Shown here piece by piece: positions 1-9,479 of a stretch of 64,000 bases of DNA. The notes beneath the pieces are model-generated. The model made no database searches, was not told the origin of the DNA, and saw only the letters and a list, made by a program, of their open reading frames with translations. The stretch's first letter is position 1. The number at the start of each line of letters is the position of its first letter. Both the position numbers and the translations under genes were made by a program. This stretch comes from Chloroflexota bacterium (GTDB lineage: Bacteria; Chloroflexota; Anaerolineae; Anaerolineales; Villigracilaceae): the NCBI GenBank assembly GCA_016191845.1, contig JACPVF010000016.1:186001-250000 (forward strand). Direction: 5' to 3'.

Positions 1-1513
1 GGCCCGTCAGGTTGGCGGCGGTGACGAAGCGCATAATCTCGACGGTGGTGGTCAGGTCTGAGTTGCCATCGGGCAGGGCATCGGCGGGGATGGCAGGCGC
101 GGGGAGTCCCGTGGTGGGGGTCAGGATCACGTCCACGCTTTGGAAGGCATCCTTGAAATGCTGGATCATGCGCGTGCGGATGCGCTGCGCGGTGACGTAA
201 TCGGTGGCAGTGAAGCGCCGCGCCAGCGCCAGGTTGAGACGCACGTCCAGTCCATGCTCGCGGTGATGATGCTGGTAAGTGGCGTTCATGGCTTGGGCCA
301 TCTCGCTGGTGATGGTGACGGTGTGCGCGACGCGGTTGGCCTCCAGGTTCGGGATGACGATCTCGCGTACCTCGCAACTCAATGCCTCGAACTGCTTGAG
401 CAGGGCCATGCACGTGCTGACCACTTCCGCTTCGGCATGACGGAACCAGGGCCAGTACACGCCGATCTTCAAGCCTTTCAGGTCGGAGTTCCAACCTGTC
501 AGTGTGGGATCGGGTTGCAGCAACGAGGTCGGGTCCTTGAGGTCGGGACCAGCGATCAGGGCGTAGGTCAGGGCCGCATCAGTGGCGGAGCCCGCCAACG
601 GTCCGACATGGGCGATGCTCCAGTCGAGCGGGGCCGCGCCAAATTCGCTGACGCGCCCGTAGGTGGCTTTCAATCCCACCACGCCGCAGAAGGAAGCAGG
701 GATGCGGATCGAGCCGCCGCCGTCCGCGCCGATCGCCACGGGACACAATCCCGCCGCGACGGCTGCCGCCGAGCCGCTGGAACTTCCACCCGTGAAGTGG
801 CCCACGTTATAGGGATTGCGCACCGTGCCGTGATGCGGGTTGAGGCCCGTCACATTGATGCCGATCTCATGCATGTTGGCCTTGCCGATCAACAGCGCGC
901 CTGCCGCGCGCAGACGGGCCACGACGGTGGCGTCCTCTCTGGCGGGCGACTTGCCGAGAAAGGATGTGCCGACCGTGGTGGGATAGGGCGTCATATCCAG
1001 CTCGTCCTTGACGGCCACGGGCACACCGTCGAAGAGGCCGAGCGGCTTGCCATCCTTGAAGCGCTGCGTGGACTCGCGCGCCATGCGCATGACCTCCTCA
1101 CGGTCCACAGCGATGACCGCGCGCAGCGGCGGGTTGGATGTATTGCTGGCCTCGATGGCCTCCAGAACTTTTTTGGCGACTTCCTCAGGTGTGGTCTTGC
1201 CCGAGCGATAGGCCTCGGCGTACTCGTGGATACTGGCGAAGCGGAAGCCCTTGCCTTCGGAGGGTTGGGTCGGCCACTCGCGCTCGGGCACCGACGCCGC
1301 CTCGGTTTGCATCCGCCCCGTGTAATGGATGGGATAGTTCGTGGGCGCGTCATCGAAGTTCTGCTTGCGCAGCCAGTTGACGCCCGCGCTCTCGAACAGG
1401 CTGGGCGTGAGCAGCCCTCCCAGCGGCCCTTCGACCAGGGAAACAAAAAATTTCAGCAGTCCACCCGAAAGATAGGGTAGTTTGACGGACTTGAGATCGT
1501 AGACGTCTTTCAT
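1..1513 (-). CDS. Amidase (amidase-signature family), 3' end cut by window edge
   Basis: Reading the minus strand from an ATG at 1513 gives an open frame of 504 codons that runs off the window start, so the C-terminus is missing. The amidase-signature triad is visible: a lysine in VPVAVKDEL, a Ser/Gly-rich loop [10 protein letters not shown], and the nucleophile region [13 protein letters not shown]. The family hydrolyses amide bonds; the substrate cannot be read from sequence. A GAGG ribosome-binding site lies about 7 nt upstream of the ATG. The first ~45 residues ([19 protein letters not shown]) form an extension ahead of the amidase fold. GatA of the tRNA amidotransferase is less likely because no gatB or gatC is nearby. 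A second, distinct amidase lies at 35271-36635. Confidence 0.9.
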   Translation of the reverse strand, partial: MKDVYDLKSVKLPYLSGGLLKFFVSLVEGPLGGLLTPSLFESAGVNWLRKQNFDDAPTNYPIHYTGRMQTEAASVPEREWPTQPSEGKGFRFASIHEYAEAYRSGKTTPEEVAKKVLEAIEASNTSNPPLRAVIAVDREEVMRMARESTQRFKDGKPLGLFDGVPVAVKDELDMTPYPTTVGTSFLGKSPAREDATVVARLRAAGALLIGKANMHEIGINVTGLNPHHGTVRNPYNVGHFTGGSSSGSAAAVAAGLCPVAIGADGGGSIRIPASFCGVVGLKATYGRVSEFGAAPLDWSIAHVGPLAGSATDAALTYALIAGPDLKDPTSLLQPDPTLTGWNSDLKGLKIGVYWPWFRHAEAEVVSTCMALLKQFEALSCEVREIVIPNLEANRVAHTVTITSEMAQAMNATYQHHHREHGLDVRLNLALARRFTATDYVTAQRIRTRMIQHFKDAFQSVDVILTPTTGLPAPAIPADALPDGNSDLTTTVEIMRFVTAANLTG

Positions 1514-1561
1514 GGGTACCTCGATGAGATTTGTTTTGGGCGCAGTGTTTTGGACTTCAGC

Positions 1562-2242
1562 TTACCAGAGTCCGGGGAACAGGCGGTAGCGCGTCTTTTG
1601 CGTATACTCGCGGTAGCCTGTCAGTTCTTTCATCAATAGTTTTTCCTCATCCTTGGCGCGGACCGCCAGCAGGGGAATCAGCCCGAGCGAGGGCAGGAAG
1701 GCCCAGAATGATCCGAGCGCGAGCGGAGTGGCGCTCATCAATAGGATCATCCCCAGGTACATGGGATGGCGCACGAGCGCGTAAGGACCTGTCGTGATGA
1801 CCTTCTGTCCTTGTTCCACCTCGATGACGCGTGATGCATAGCTGTTGGTTTGCAGGACGAGGATATACAAACCATAGCCCGCCACCACGACCAGGTCCGC
1901 CAGCAGAACCAGCCAGACAGGAACCTGTGACCAGCCGTAGCGTTTATCGAAGCCCGGCAGGAGGAAGATGACCAGGAAATAGATGCTCGAAGCGGCGATG
2001 ATGAGTCTTTGCTCGGGACGCGTCTCGTTCGTGCGGGTGCGCCGTTCGAGCAAGGCGGGGTCGCGGCGGATGAGGTACGCCAGTGAAATGCCCATTGGGA
2101 CGAAGAGCGCCGCCAGCCAGGCCCAGGCCTGCCAGTAATCGAAGGTCCCTGCGGGCCAGAAGAGACACGCGCCGATGACGATAACGCCCGATACCAGGCG
2201 GATGAGGTTGATGAGGACCGGATTTATTTTTTGTGAGGCCAT
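1562..2242 (-). CDS. Isoprenylcysteine carboxyl methyltransferase (ICMT/PEMT-like) membrane protein
   Basis: A 226-residue polytopic membrane protein with about five hydrophobic segments. The C-terminal part carries the pattern typical of ICMT/phospholipid methyltransferases: GPYALVRHPMYLGMILL, then a late Glu-rich stretch (KDEEKLLMKEL) and a Tyr-rich end (YREYTQKTRYRLFPGLW). Family members bind S-adenosylmethionine and methylate small or lipidic substrates at the membrane. Bacterial substrates are mostly unknown, so no specific reaction is assigned. The start has a strong AAGGAG site 6 nt upstream. A second member of the same broad family sits nearby at 3316-3864. Confidence 0.8.
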   Translation of the reverse strand: MASQKINPVLINLIRLVSGVIVIGACLFWPAGTFDYWQAWAWLAALFVPMGISLAYLIRRDPALLERRTRTNETRPEQRLIIAASSIYFLVIFLLPGFDKRYGWSQVPVWLVLLADLVVVAGYGLYILVLQTNSYASRVIEVEQGQKVITTGPYALVRHPMYLGMILLMSATPLALGSFWAFLPSLGLIPLLAVRAKDEEKLLMKELTGYREYTQKTRYRLFPGLW

Positions 2243-2269
2243 TCTATTCTCCTTTATCTTGGCTGAACC

Positions 2270-3277
2270 TCACACCTTTAAAACTTTTGTTCCACGAATT
2301 TTTCCCTGCTTCATCTCAAGCAAGGCTTGATTGGCATCCTTTAAATCATACTCCTGAAATTCGGGTTTGATGCCCGCCTGCGCGGCCAGTTCCAGAAACT
2401 CGCGCACGTCGGCGCGGGTCACGTTGGCCACCGACTTGATCTCCTTTTCCATCCACAACTGCGACGGATAATCCAACGTCGTCAGGACTTGTTTGTCCGT
2501 TTCCTGCTTGCGGATGGCGTTGATGACCAGCCGTCCGCCAGGCTTGAGCCGCTTCAATGCCTCCAGGTCTGGACCCCAGACGGGCGTCGTATCGATGACA
2601 GCATCCAACGCCTCGGGCGGGACTCCGTCAATCTCGCCTGCCCAGGCCGCTCCCAGCGACAGGGCGAATTCGCGCTCCTCGGGGTTGCGACTGAAGACGA
2701 AGACTTTGGTATTGGGGAATTGGTAATTGGTCATTTTCAACACAAGGTGATTGGAGCCGCCAAAGCCCATCAGACCCAAATTGCCCCCATCGCGCAGATT
2801 GCTGAGTCGCAGCGAGCGATAGCCGATGGCACCTGCGCACAACAGCGGAGCGGCTTCCACGTCTGAGAACGCCTCAGGGATGGGGTGCACAAAATCCGCG
2901 CGGACCTTCGTGTATTTGGCGTAGCCGCCGTCTACGTCACGGCCTGTGGCCTGGAATTGCGCACACAGATTTTCCTGCCCCGATTTGCAATACTCGCACT
3001 CCCCACACGCGGACGCGATCCACGCCACGCCCACGCGCTGACCTTTGCCTTTTCCTTCTTCGATCACGCCCACGGCCTGATGTCCCAGCACGACGGGTAG
3101 ATGCGGGGGCGGCGTGCGCCCTTCGATCTCGTCCAGTTCGGTATGACATACGCCGCAGGCCGAAACACGGACCAACACCTCGCCCGAGGCAAGTGTCGGC
3201 TCAGGGATGTCGACATAGGTCAGCGGGATCGGATTTTCGGTCAGAGGCGCGAGTCCGCGCAGGAGCATGGATTTCAT
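2270..3277 (-). CDS. Zinc-dependent alcohol dehydrogenase (MDR superfamily)
   Basis: A 335-residue medium-chain dehydrogenase. The catalytic-zinc segment is ACGVCHTELDEIEG followed by PVVLGHQAVGVIEEG. The structural-zinc Cys cluster is ACGECEYCKSGQENLC, with all four cysteines present. The Rossmann part contains LGLMGFGGSNHL, a departure from the usual GxGxxG that still fits the zinc-ADH YahK/AdhA-like group. It should oxidise an alcohol or reduce an aldehyde with NAD(P). An AGGA site precedes the ATG. It lies in the same orientation as the two membrane methyltransferases, but gaps of about 27-40 nt leave operon membership uncertain. Confidence 0.88.
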   Translation of the reverse strand: MKSMLLRGLAPLTENPIPLTYVDIPEPTLASGEVLVRVSACGVCHTELDEIEGRTPPPHLPVVLGHQAVGVIEEGKGKGQRVGVAWIASACGECEYCKSGQENLCAQFQATGRDVDGGYAKYTKVRADFVHPIPEAFSDVEAAPLLCAGAIGYRSLRLSNLRDGGNLGLMGFGGSNHLVLKMTNYQFPNTKVFVFSRNPEEREFALSLGAAWAGEIDGVPPEALDAVIDTTPVWGPDLEALKRLKPGGRLVINAIRKQETDKQVLTTLDYPSQLWMEKEIKSVANVTRADVREFLELAAQAGIKPEFQEYDLKDANQALLEMKQGKIRGTKVLKV

Positions 3278-3315
3278 AGATGAATCCTGGAGTGCAGACT
3301 TAAGTCCGTACTCTG

Positions 3316-3864
3316 CTAAAAGACAAATGGGATGAACATCTTCGAGCGTCGTATGTACTCCTGATACTCATCTCCAAAAAATTCCAGGCATTCTTGTTCA
3401 TCCATTTTGGCGGTGAAGAAAAGAAAAACACTGGACACCAAGGACAGGGTAAGGGCAGTCACATCGGGATGTTTGAAGAAAATACCCCAGGTCAACAAAA
3501 GTAATGAGCCATACAACGGGTGACGGATGTATTTGTAAATCCCGCTCGTGACCAACTGCGTGGTCTTCTCGAAACCCAGCAAGGCGGGGTCACTGGCACG
3601 CTGACGGGTTGGCTGGCCGCGGGTCCGCAGGGAGTGGACGCCGTATCTCAGCGGCACAAGCGACAGGAACAGCAGCGTCCATGCGGTGAGTTGATTCCAC
3701 GCAAAAGGCTCGACGAACCAGAAGTCCGCGTTGAGCAGGAACAGGCCAAGGATACATTCCCAGGCCAGCAGACGCGGAAATCCATGCGAGCGGGTGGCGC
3801 GCAGCGATCCGCGTGAGATGTAGATCAATATCGCCGAACCGAGGATGAAGATAGCCGTTTTCAT
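3316..3864 (-). CDS. NnrU/ICMT-like membrane methyltransferase family protein
   Basis: A 182-residue membrane protein with an N-terminal helix (KTAIFILGSAILIYISRG), further hydrophobic segments, and the ICMT-like motif SGIYKYIRHPLYGSLLLLTWG followed by a Glu-rich DEQECLEFFGDEYQEY. The ATG at 3864 is chosen because it forms a perfect ATGA overlap with the stop of the upstream TfoX-domain gene; the frame is open further upstream but without a supporting start. Third gene of the likely unit upp - TfoX - this gene. Substrate unknown. Confidence 0.72.
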   Translation of the reverse strand: MKTAIFILGSAILIYISRGSLRATRSHGFPRLLAWECILGLFLLNADFWFVEPFAWNQLTAWTLLFLSLVPLRYGVHSLRTRGQPTRQRASDPALLGFEKTTQLVTSGIYKYIRHPLYGSLLLLTWGIFFKHPDVTALTLSLVSSVFLFFTAKMDEQECLEFFGDEYQEYIRRSKMFIPFVF

Positions 3865-4193
3865 TTGGGCGGCAGCGCGGACGCAAATTCCACGCCAAAC
3901 TGAAGCCACTGGCTGAGTTGTCTCGCTGTTTTGTAGCCCTCGGGTTCCACCATCAGCCAGCCTTTCATCGGCCTGGGGCCATTCTTCATGGTGAAGACTT
4001 TGACGTGCGGCTGGCCGAGCAGGCGTGCATGGTCATCCAGACCGACGCGCACGATCAGGTCTGCGCCGAGGATGCCGCAGACCATGTTCCCATTGAGCAT
4101 ATAGCCCACCCCGCCGAACATCTTCTTTTCGACGATGGGCAGATCCTGCACCTCGGCCCGAATCCGCTCTGCGAGTTTCAGGTCGTAGGCCAT
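3861..4193 (-). CDS. TfoX N-terminal domain protein
   Basis: A 110-residue single-domain protein. KKMFGGVGYMLNGNMVCGI and the later PRPMKGWLMVEPEGYKT are characteristic of the TfoX N-terminal domain. In gamma-proteobacteria TfoX activates competence genes. Stand-alone domains such as this one are widespread and mostly uncharacterised, so a competence role is not claimed. It begins 2 nt after the upp stop codon and overlaps the following gene by ATGA, so the three are probably one transcript. Confidence 0.8.
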   Translation of the reverse strand: MAYDLKLAERIRAEVQDLPIVEKKMFGGVGYMLNGNMVCGILGADLIVRVGLDDHARLLGQPHVKVFTMKNGPRPMKGWLMVEPEGYKTARQLSQWLQFGVEFASALPPK

Positions 4194-4195
4194 GT

Positions 4196-4822
4196 TTATC
4201 CCGTCCCGAACTGACGGTCACCCGCGTCGCCCAGGCCAGGCACGATGTAGGCGCGTTCGTTGAGATGATCGTCGATGGCGGCCAGGTAGATGTCGATGTC
4301 GGGGTGGGCGGTCTGCATAGCTTTAATGCCTTCAGGGGCGCCGATCAGCCCGACGAATTTGATCTTCTTCACGCCCCAGCGCTTGAGCACCTCGGCGGTG
4401 GCAGTGGCGGATCCGCCTGTGGCCAGCATCGGATCGAGGATGATGCAGACCGAGACGGTCGGTTCGAGTGGCAGTTTGTTGTAGTATTCGACGGGACGCA
4501 GAGTATGCTCGTCGCGGTACAAGCCGATGTGCCAAACCTCGGCGCCTGGCATCAACTCCCAGAAACCTTCCACCATGCCCAGCCCCGCGCGCAACACAGG
4601 CACCAAACCGATCTTTTCCTTTAATTCCGCACCAACGACTTTTGCCAATGGTGTCTCCAACTCGCGTGGGACAGTCAGCAGGTCAGCAGTGGCCTCGTAG
4701 GCCAGCAGGCTCGCAATCTCGCGCACGAGTTCGCGGAATTTCTTGGGCTCGGTTTTCTTGTCACGCAAACGGGATAGTTTATGGGCAACCAGGGGATGAG
4801 TAGAGGCGTGGACGGTGGACAT
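4196..4822 (-). CDS. upp: Uracil phosphoribosyltransferase
   Basis: A 208-residue enzyme converting uracil plus PRPP to UMP in pyrimidine salvage. The PRPP-binding loop [12 protein letters not shown] and the C-terminal uracil-binding segment [17 protein letters not shown] are intact, and the length is the usual 208-209. The ATG at 4822 is preceded by AAGGAG with 6 nt spacing; the frame extends upstream to 4954 but lacks a site and would give a non-conserved extension. A TATAAT box on this strand at 4850-4855 gives a leader of about 25 nt. Confidence 0.96.
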   Translation of the reverse strand: MSTVHASTHPLVAHKLSRLRDKKTEPKKFRELVREIASLLAYEATADLLTVPRELETPLAKVVGAELKEKIGLVPVLRAGLGMVEGFWELMPGAEVWHIGLYRDEHTLRPVEYYNKLPLEPTVSVCIILDPMLATGGSATATAEVLKRWGVKKIKFVGLIGAPEGIKAMQTAHPDIDIYLAAIDDHLNERAYIVPGLGDAGDRQFGTG

Positions 4823-4849
4823 GGGGTCTCCTTGAGAAGGGTTGCTTCT

Positions 4850-4855
4850 ATTATA
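4850..4855 (-). promoter_or_regulatory. -10 box of the upp promoter
   Basis: A perfect TATAAT on the minus strand, 27 nt upstream of the upp ATG. A TTGACA lies further upstream, but the spacing of about 20 nt is too long for an ideal match. The -10 is confident and the -35 is not. Confidence 0.55.
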
Positions 4856-4955
4856 GCGTGAGTGCTCTGCGGCGATGTCAATGACAAAAAGGTGATTTTT
4901 GGCCCGTGACGATGATTCCCTTTTGAAATAGACTGGGATTAACCAAGGAGGCATG

Positions 4956-5825
4956 ATGAAACTTTCTGGCCTTCATATCCTGTTGACGTATCAGTGCACC
5001 TTTGAGTGTGATCATTGTTTTATATGGGGAAGTCCACGCCAGGCGGGAGTTTTGTCTCTCGATCAGGTGAGACAGATCCTGATGCAGGCAAGGGAAGCAG
5101 GCGTCGAGTCAATCTACTTCGAGGGTGGCGAGCCCTTCCTCTACTATCCGATCCTTGTGCATGGGGTCCACCTGGCGGCGGACATGGGCTTCTCGGTGGG
5201 AATCGTGTCGAACGCATATTGGGCCACGAGTGTGGCGGATGCGACCGAATGGCTCAGACCCATGGCGGGACGCCTGGCTGATTTCACCGTCAGCAGCGAC
5301 GTGTTCCACTGCGGGGAATGCCTGGGCGAGCAGCCACAGAATGCGTTGGTGGCAGCCAAGTGGTTGGGGATTCCCACGGGGATGATCAGCATCGGTCAGC
5401 CCGAGGGCGCGGAGCATGAGCAGGGCGAGGTCATGTATCGCGGGCGGGCGGCGGTCAAACTTGTCGAAAGGGCGGGCAGGCGTCCGTGGCGGGAGTTTGA
5501 CTCCTGTCCTCATGAGGATCTACGTGACCCTGGGCGTGTCCACCTCGACCCGTTTGGCAATGTACATATCTGTCAGGGGATTGTCATCGGTAACGTATTC
5601 GAGGCTCCGCTCAACCAGATTTGCGAGGCCTACTGTGCCGACGAACATCCCATTTGCGGACCACTGCTGGATGGTGGCCCTGCCGCGTTGGTCGAGGAAT
5701 ATCACATTCCTCACGATGAGACTTATGCCGATGCCTGCCATCTTTGCTACAACGCACGCCTGGCGTTGCGCGAAACATTCTCTGAAATTCTTGGTCCCGA
5801 TCAAATGTATGGAGTTGATGTATGA
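4956..5825 (+). CDS. Radical SAM protein with C-terminal cysteine-rich (SPASM-like) region
   Basis: A 289-residue radical SAM protein. The 4Fe-4S cluster motif is near the N-terminus as CTFECDHC (Cx3Cx2C), followed by [13 protein letters not shown], the GGE motif for SAM binding. The C-terminal third contains several cysteines ([33 protein letters not shown]) that could bind an additional cluster. AAGGAGG ends only 1 nt before a first ATG (4953) and 4 nt before a second (4956), so the second is preferred. Its stop overlaps the start of the nitroreductase-like gene (ATGA), so the two are translationally coupled. The reaction is not identifiable. Confidence 0.85.
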   Translation: MKLSGLHILLTYQCTFECDHCFIWGSPRQAGVLSLDQVRQILMQAREAGVESIYFEGGEPFLYYPILVHGVHLAADMGFSVGIVSNAYWATSVADATEWLRPMAGRLADFTVSSDVFHCGECLGEQPQNALVAAKWLGIPTGMISIGQPEGAEHEQGEVMYRGRAAVKLVERAGRRPWREFDSCPHEDLRDPGRVHLDPFGNVHICQGIVIGNVFEAPLNQICEAYCADEHPICGPLLDGGPAALVEEYHIPHDETYADACHLCYNARLALRETFSEILGPDQMYGVDV

Positions 5826-6238
5826 ATGGAAATGATTTTATGTCCTGGGTGTTGCGCTCACCATTGCATGGCATGTTGAGCAATGGCATGATGCTCATCA
5901 CCATCACAGGCCGCAAGACAGGAAAGAAGTACACCACCCCTGTCGGTTATTACGAAGAGGGTGGATATTTATGGGTCATCACCAGTCGTGAACGGAATTG
6001 GTGGCGCAACCTCCAAGGCGGCGCGACGGTGGAATTGTTGCTTAAGCGCAAGCCCGTGCAAGGGTTTGCAGATGTCGACCTGGATGAAAAGTCAGTGGAG
6101 GCCAGGATGGTTGAGTACCTGCGCCACGTTCCCCAGGCGGCCAAACCGATGAAGGTCCGCGTGGAGGATGGCAAGCCCAATCTGCAGGATATTGCTGCCA
6201 CAGCCAGGGGACGGTTATTTGTTCGGATCAAGATCTAA
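5822..6238 (+). CDS. F420-type (deazaflavin) nitroreductase family protein
   Basis: A 138-residue protein of the DUF385/Ddn family. TITGRKTGKKYTTPVGYYEEGGYLWVITSRERNWWRNL is the typical motif block for binding coenzyme F420 or heme/FMN in this split-barrel family. Members reduce quinones, nitro compounds or other electrophiles, or act as accessory proteins; the physiological substrate is not readable. It starts inside the stop codon of the radical SAM gene and is followed directly by a strong terminator, so the pair forms a closed transcription unit. Confidence 0.85.
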   Translation: MNGNDFMSWVLRSPLHGMLSNGMMLITITGRKTGKKYTTPVGYYEEGGYLWVITSRERNWWRNLQGGATVELLLKRKPVQGFADVDLDEKSVEARMVEYLRHVPQAAKPMKVRVEDGKPNLQDIAATARGRLFVRIKI

Positions 6239-6240
6239 AA

Positions 6241-6276
6241 AACAACTGCTCCGTTCACACGAACGGAGCAGTTGTT
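6241..6276. terminator. Bidirectional rho-independent terminator
   Basis: A 16-bp perfect stem (AACAACTGCTCCGTTC and its complement) with a 4-nt loop. An A-run lies to the left and TTTT to the right, so it can serve both the plus-strand gene ending at 6238 and the minus-strand gene ending at 6293. Confidence 0.9.
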
Positions 6277-6292
6277 TTGCTCACCCACTTTT

Positions 6293-8821
6293 CTATAATT
6301 TGACCTTTACCTCGGTCAAACCCCTGGCCTCTTCCATCGCGGTGGGGCGGATCGAGATGGGGAAGCGATTATTCAACGGACTCAACTTCGAGCCCAGGAC
6401 GGTCGGTTTGAGCATCAGCCAGGCGACCACCGCTTGCAGCGGGCCTGTCATGGCGGTGGCGGTATGGAACTCATCAAGGGTGGCATCGTCCCAGCCGCCG
6501 ATCAGTCCATACAGGAACATGTACAGCGCCAGGCTAGGCAGGATGCCGATGAAGAAGATGATGATGCTGGTAATCTGGTCGCCCTGCCAGATCAGCGCGG
6601 AGAGGCGGTCCAGAAGCCAATAGTGGATGCCTGCAGCCAGCAACGGTGCGGCGACCGATTGCCAGAAGTAAAATTTTTGCGGGAAGCAGTATTTGTGGTT
6701 GATGAAATAGGCCACGAAGTCCTTGGTCAATAGGCCGACGAAATAGGCGATGACCAGCGCCGTGACCTGGTAACGCTCCAGCAGAATCCATGCCAACGCC
6801 ACGCGGATGAGTTGCTCGCCGATCACCAGCATCGACTTGATGTAGGGCTTGTTCGACCCCAACTGCACCTGGTCACCGACCCACGAGGGATATTGCACCG
6901 CGCCCCAGATCAACAGCGGCACGGCATAGATCGCCGCGCGCGAAAATTCCACACCTGAGGCGCCGATGATGAAGCGTGGACCCACTGCCAGCAGCACCGC
7001 CGCTAAAAAGGCCGAGATCATCCCGCCCCATTTGTAGATCATCACCGTGTAATATTGACTGAGGATTTTCCGCCCGTGCGAGATGGCTTCCGAGATGGAT
7101 GCCATCGTCCCGTCGGTCAGCGTGCTGACCACGTTGAAGGCGAACACGAAATTCTGTGCCAATACCCAGTTGCCCCAGATCTCGGCATAGTTGATCAGCC
7201 GCGCTTGCGTAATCCACACCTCGGCGGCTTGTCCAAAGGACCAGGCTGCCGAACCCAGCATCTCGAACACACCAAAACGGAAACTGGCCTTGACGATGTC
7301 CCAGTCAAAATGTGCCAGGAACAGCACCCGCGCGTTGAACCCGATGCGGCCATACAGCCACAATCCGAGCAGGAAAGTGATCAACTCAGCGACGTAGGCT
7401 GCCACGCCCATGCCGAGCAAGCCGCCTGTCGCGCCGCCGAAGGCAGGGTTGGCTTTACCCCATGCATACGCGATGGTCACAAAGATCGGCTGGACGAGCA
7501 TCGGCAGCAACACATTCAGTCCCACGTCGAGATAGCGCGCATAATCGTTGCGTTGAAAACCCGAGAACGCATACAGGAACACGCGGTAAAAGCCAGGGAT
7601 CTGAATGAAGGCATGAATTACCACGCTCCACGCGTACAGCGCATAGGCCGAACGCGGCGCGACCGTCGCCGCCAGCGCCACCACCAGCGCCACTTGTACG
7701 GCGCCCGAAAGCAACTGCCACCACACGAATACCTGCCCGAACTTGATGCCGCGCTGTGGGTCATTCACGCGATACTGCGACATGTATTTGACGAAGGCCA
7801 CGCTTGTGCCCATGTCGAAGAAGAACCAGGCCAGATTGAAGAACTGCGTCACGCGGCCCCAGATTCCCAACGCCTGCGCCGATGGCAGGATGAATGATGG
7901 CAGGATCAAATTCTGGTAGATGATGAGCGGGATGAAGAGGATCACACCTGTGGAGAGCGCCACCAAAAAGCCCGAAAGCGGACGATGGAAACCGACCTCC
8001 TCCCAGCCTGTCGATTCCTCGCGGACCTCGAAGTTGGTCCGGTCCGAGACGATCTGGTCCAGCGCCTCGGGGTGACTCTGGCTATAGCGCCGCACCCAGA
8101 AGAAGGCCCCGAACGATGTGACGATCATCAGCCCGATCACCGCGAACAGGATATTCCGTTCCACAGCATGTGGCACGGGCGAGGCGGGATACTCCGCGAA
8201 CGGAAGCGGCGTCCGCCCCGCGGCGCGTTCCACGAGGTGATAGATCAGATAGTTGTAATACGCCCATTCCTGGATCTGCGGGTTGACGTCATCTAAAAAG
8301 GCGTTGACCATGTACTCGTTCGGCCGCGCCTGCCATAGGATCCACTCGCCGTCTTCGTACGCCGTGACCAGCGGCTGAACCGACGATAGCGGAGTCCCCA
8401 CTTCGTAGCGTTCCCGTACCTGCGGCGCTCCATTCCAGATGATCTCGGTCACCAGCGGGTCATCCAGCGGAAGCGACGTGAGGCTGACGGCATCGTCGCG
8501 GCGCGTCAGCGTCAGCGGAATCCCCAGCAGCCCGCTGACCTGCGCCTCGCTCAGACTCGGGCCGAGGATCAGCACCAGTCCCGCCTCTCCGCTTTGGGCG
8601 CGGGATTGAATCACTTCATCGGCAGGGACCTCCCCGTTCAGTACGAACACGTCCGCCTGGGCGGGGTCCGTTACCAGTTCGAACTTTGCGAGTTTCAACG
8701 CGGTCTTCACGCTGCCGTCTGTGCCTGCATAAAAAACGCGCAGATTCCCGTCCGCATAAACTGGCTGAACGATGGAGAAGAGTGTGACGAGCAGCAGCAA
8801 CAGAACGACGATTCTTTTCAT
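6293..8821 (-). CDS. Large polytopic membrane protein, flippase-like (MOP superfamily) C-terminal half
   Basis: An 842-residue protein. Residues 1-24 form a signal peptide (KRIVVLLLLLVTLFSI). Roughly 25-225 is an extracytoplasmic domain of unknown fold. A single TM segment at about 227-245 leads to a soluble linker. From about 290 onward there are at least twelve hydrophobic helices with the organisation of polysaccharide/lipid flippases. The ATG at 8821 has AAGGTG just upstream; a TTG six codons earlier is less likely. Lipid-linked saccharide translocation is an inference from topology and weak motif resemblance only. No glycosyltransferase cluster adjoins it. Confidence 0.6.
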   Translation of the reverse strand: MKRIVVLLLLLVTLFSIVQPVYADGNLRVFYAGTDGSVKTALKLAKFELVTDPAQADVFVLNGEVPADEVIQSRAQSGEAGLVLILGPSLSEAQVSGLLGIPLTLTRRDDAVSLTSLPLDDPLVTEIIWNGAPQVRERYEVGTPLSSVQPLVTAYEDGEWILWQARPNEYMVNAFLDDVNPQIQEWAYYNYLIYHLVERAAGRTPLPFAEYPASPVPHAVERNILFAVIGLMIVTSFGAFFWVRRYSQSHPEALDQIVSDRTNFEVREESTGWEEVGFHRPLSGFLVALSTGVILFIPLIIYQNLILPSFILPSAQALGIWGRVTQFFNLAWFFFDMGTSVAFVKYMSQYRVNDPQRGIKFGQVFVWWQLLSGAVQVALVVALAATVAPRSAYALYAWSVVIHAFIQIPGFYRVFLYAFSGFQRNDYARYLDVGLNVLLPMLVQPIFVTIAYAWGKANPAFGGATGGLLGMGVAAYVAELITFLLGLWLYGRIGFNARVLFLAHFDWDIVKASFRFGVFEMLGSAAWSFGQAAEVWITQARLINYAEIWGNWVLAQNFVFAFNVVSTLTDGTMASISEAISHGRKILSQYYTVMIYKWGGMISAFLAAVLLAVGPRFIIGASGVEFSRAAIYAVPLLIWGAVQYPSWVGDQVQLGSNKPYIKSMLVIGEQLIRVALAWILLERYQVTALVIAYFVGLLTKDFVAYFINHKYCFPQKFYFWQSVAAPLLAAGIHYWLLDRLSALIWQGDQITSIIIFFIGILPSLALYMFLYGLIGGWDDATLDEFHTATAMTGPLQAVVAWLMLKPTVLGSKLSPLNNRFPISIRPTAMEEARGLTEVKVKL

Positions 8822-8877
8822 GGGCACCTTGTCGGTCAAGTGGATGTGAAATTTGTCAAAATGAACAAAGTGGTTTG

Positions 8878-9447
8878 TTAGTTGCTTTTGTTCATTTTGA
8901 TTTTCTTATAAAGATAAACGCTATAGCAAATCATTAGTGTGCTCATTGCACTACCAGATGCAGAAGTCGAAAACTCATATGATGAATTCGAGAAGTGTAG
9001 AAAAAACGGTATCAATAGTGCACTGCTAACAATAAAGAAATAAAATTTTCCTATTTTTTCCAAGCGAGATGACTTTTGATTGCCTTTTGAAATTCCTTGA
9101 AGATAAGCAAAAATATCTTCGTCTGTAAAATCGTCAAGATAACAATTTTTAAAAGGCTCATAGAGGAGGCCTGATTTTATGAATTGAAAACCAATGAAAA
9201 ACAAAGCCGACCCCGTAAGCATCCCAAATGTACTTTCCCGACTCATGTGATAAGCATGTCCCCACAGATAAAGACTTGCGAATGAAATTATAGGAGCTGA
9301 AATAGAAGAAAAAACAATAAGTTTCTTGTTAATCTTTATTTGTTCCTCCCTCATTTGAATGACAAAGTCCCGTCGCTCTTCTGGGGTAAGGCTTTTCAGG
9401 TGTTGAACCCAATCTTCTATTGATTTTGTCTCAGTATTCTTTTGCAT
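8878..9447 (-). CDS. AT-rich hypothetical membrane protein
   Basis: 189 residues with four apparent TM segments in two pairs (about 43-63, 75-93, 132-150 and 160-180). The N-terminal region (IEDWVQHLKSLTPEERRDFVIQMREEQIKINKK) is charged and helical. No family was recognised. Its base composition is strikingly AT-rich against the GC-rich neighbours, and codon use is dominated by A/T third positions. That points to recent acquisition. An AGG just upstream of the ATG is a weak ribosome-binding site. Confidence 0.7.
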   Translation of the reverse strand: MQKNTETKSIEDWVQHLKSLTPEERRDFVIQMREEQIKINKKLIVFSSISAPIISFASLYLWGHAYHMSRESTFGMLTGSALFFIGFQFIKSGLLYEPFKNCYLDDFTDEDIFAYLQGISKGNQKSSRLEKIGKFYFFIVSSALLIPFFLHFSNSSYEFSTSASGSAMSTLMICYSVYLYKKIKMNKSN

Positions 9448-9479
9448 GGATGGCCTGGTGATGGTTTAACCTTTTCAAT

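Noticed and set aside
140-1480. Long plus-strand open frame (446 codons) at the window start
   Set aside because: It lies antisense to the amidase, whose minus-strand frame has full family motifs; antisense frames are often open in GC-rich DNA and this one has no recognisable domain.
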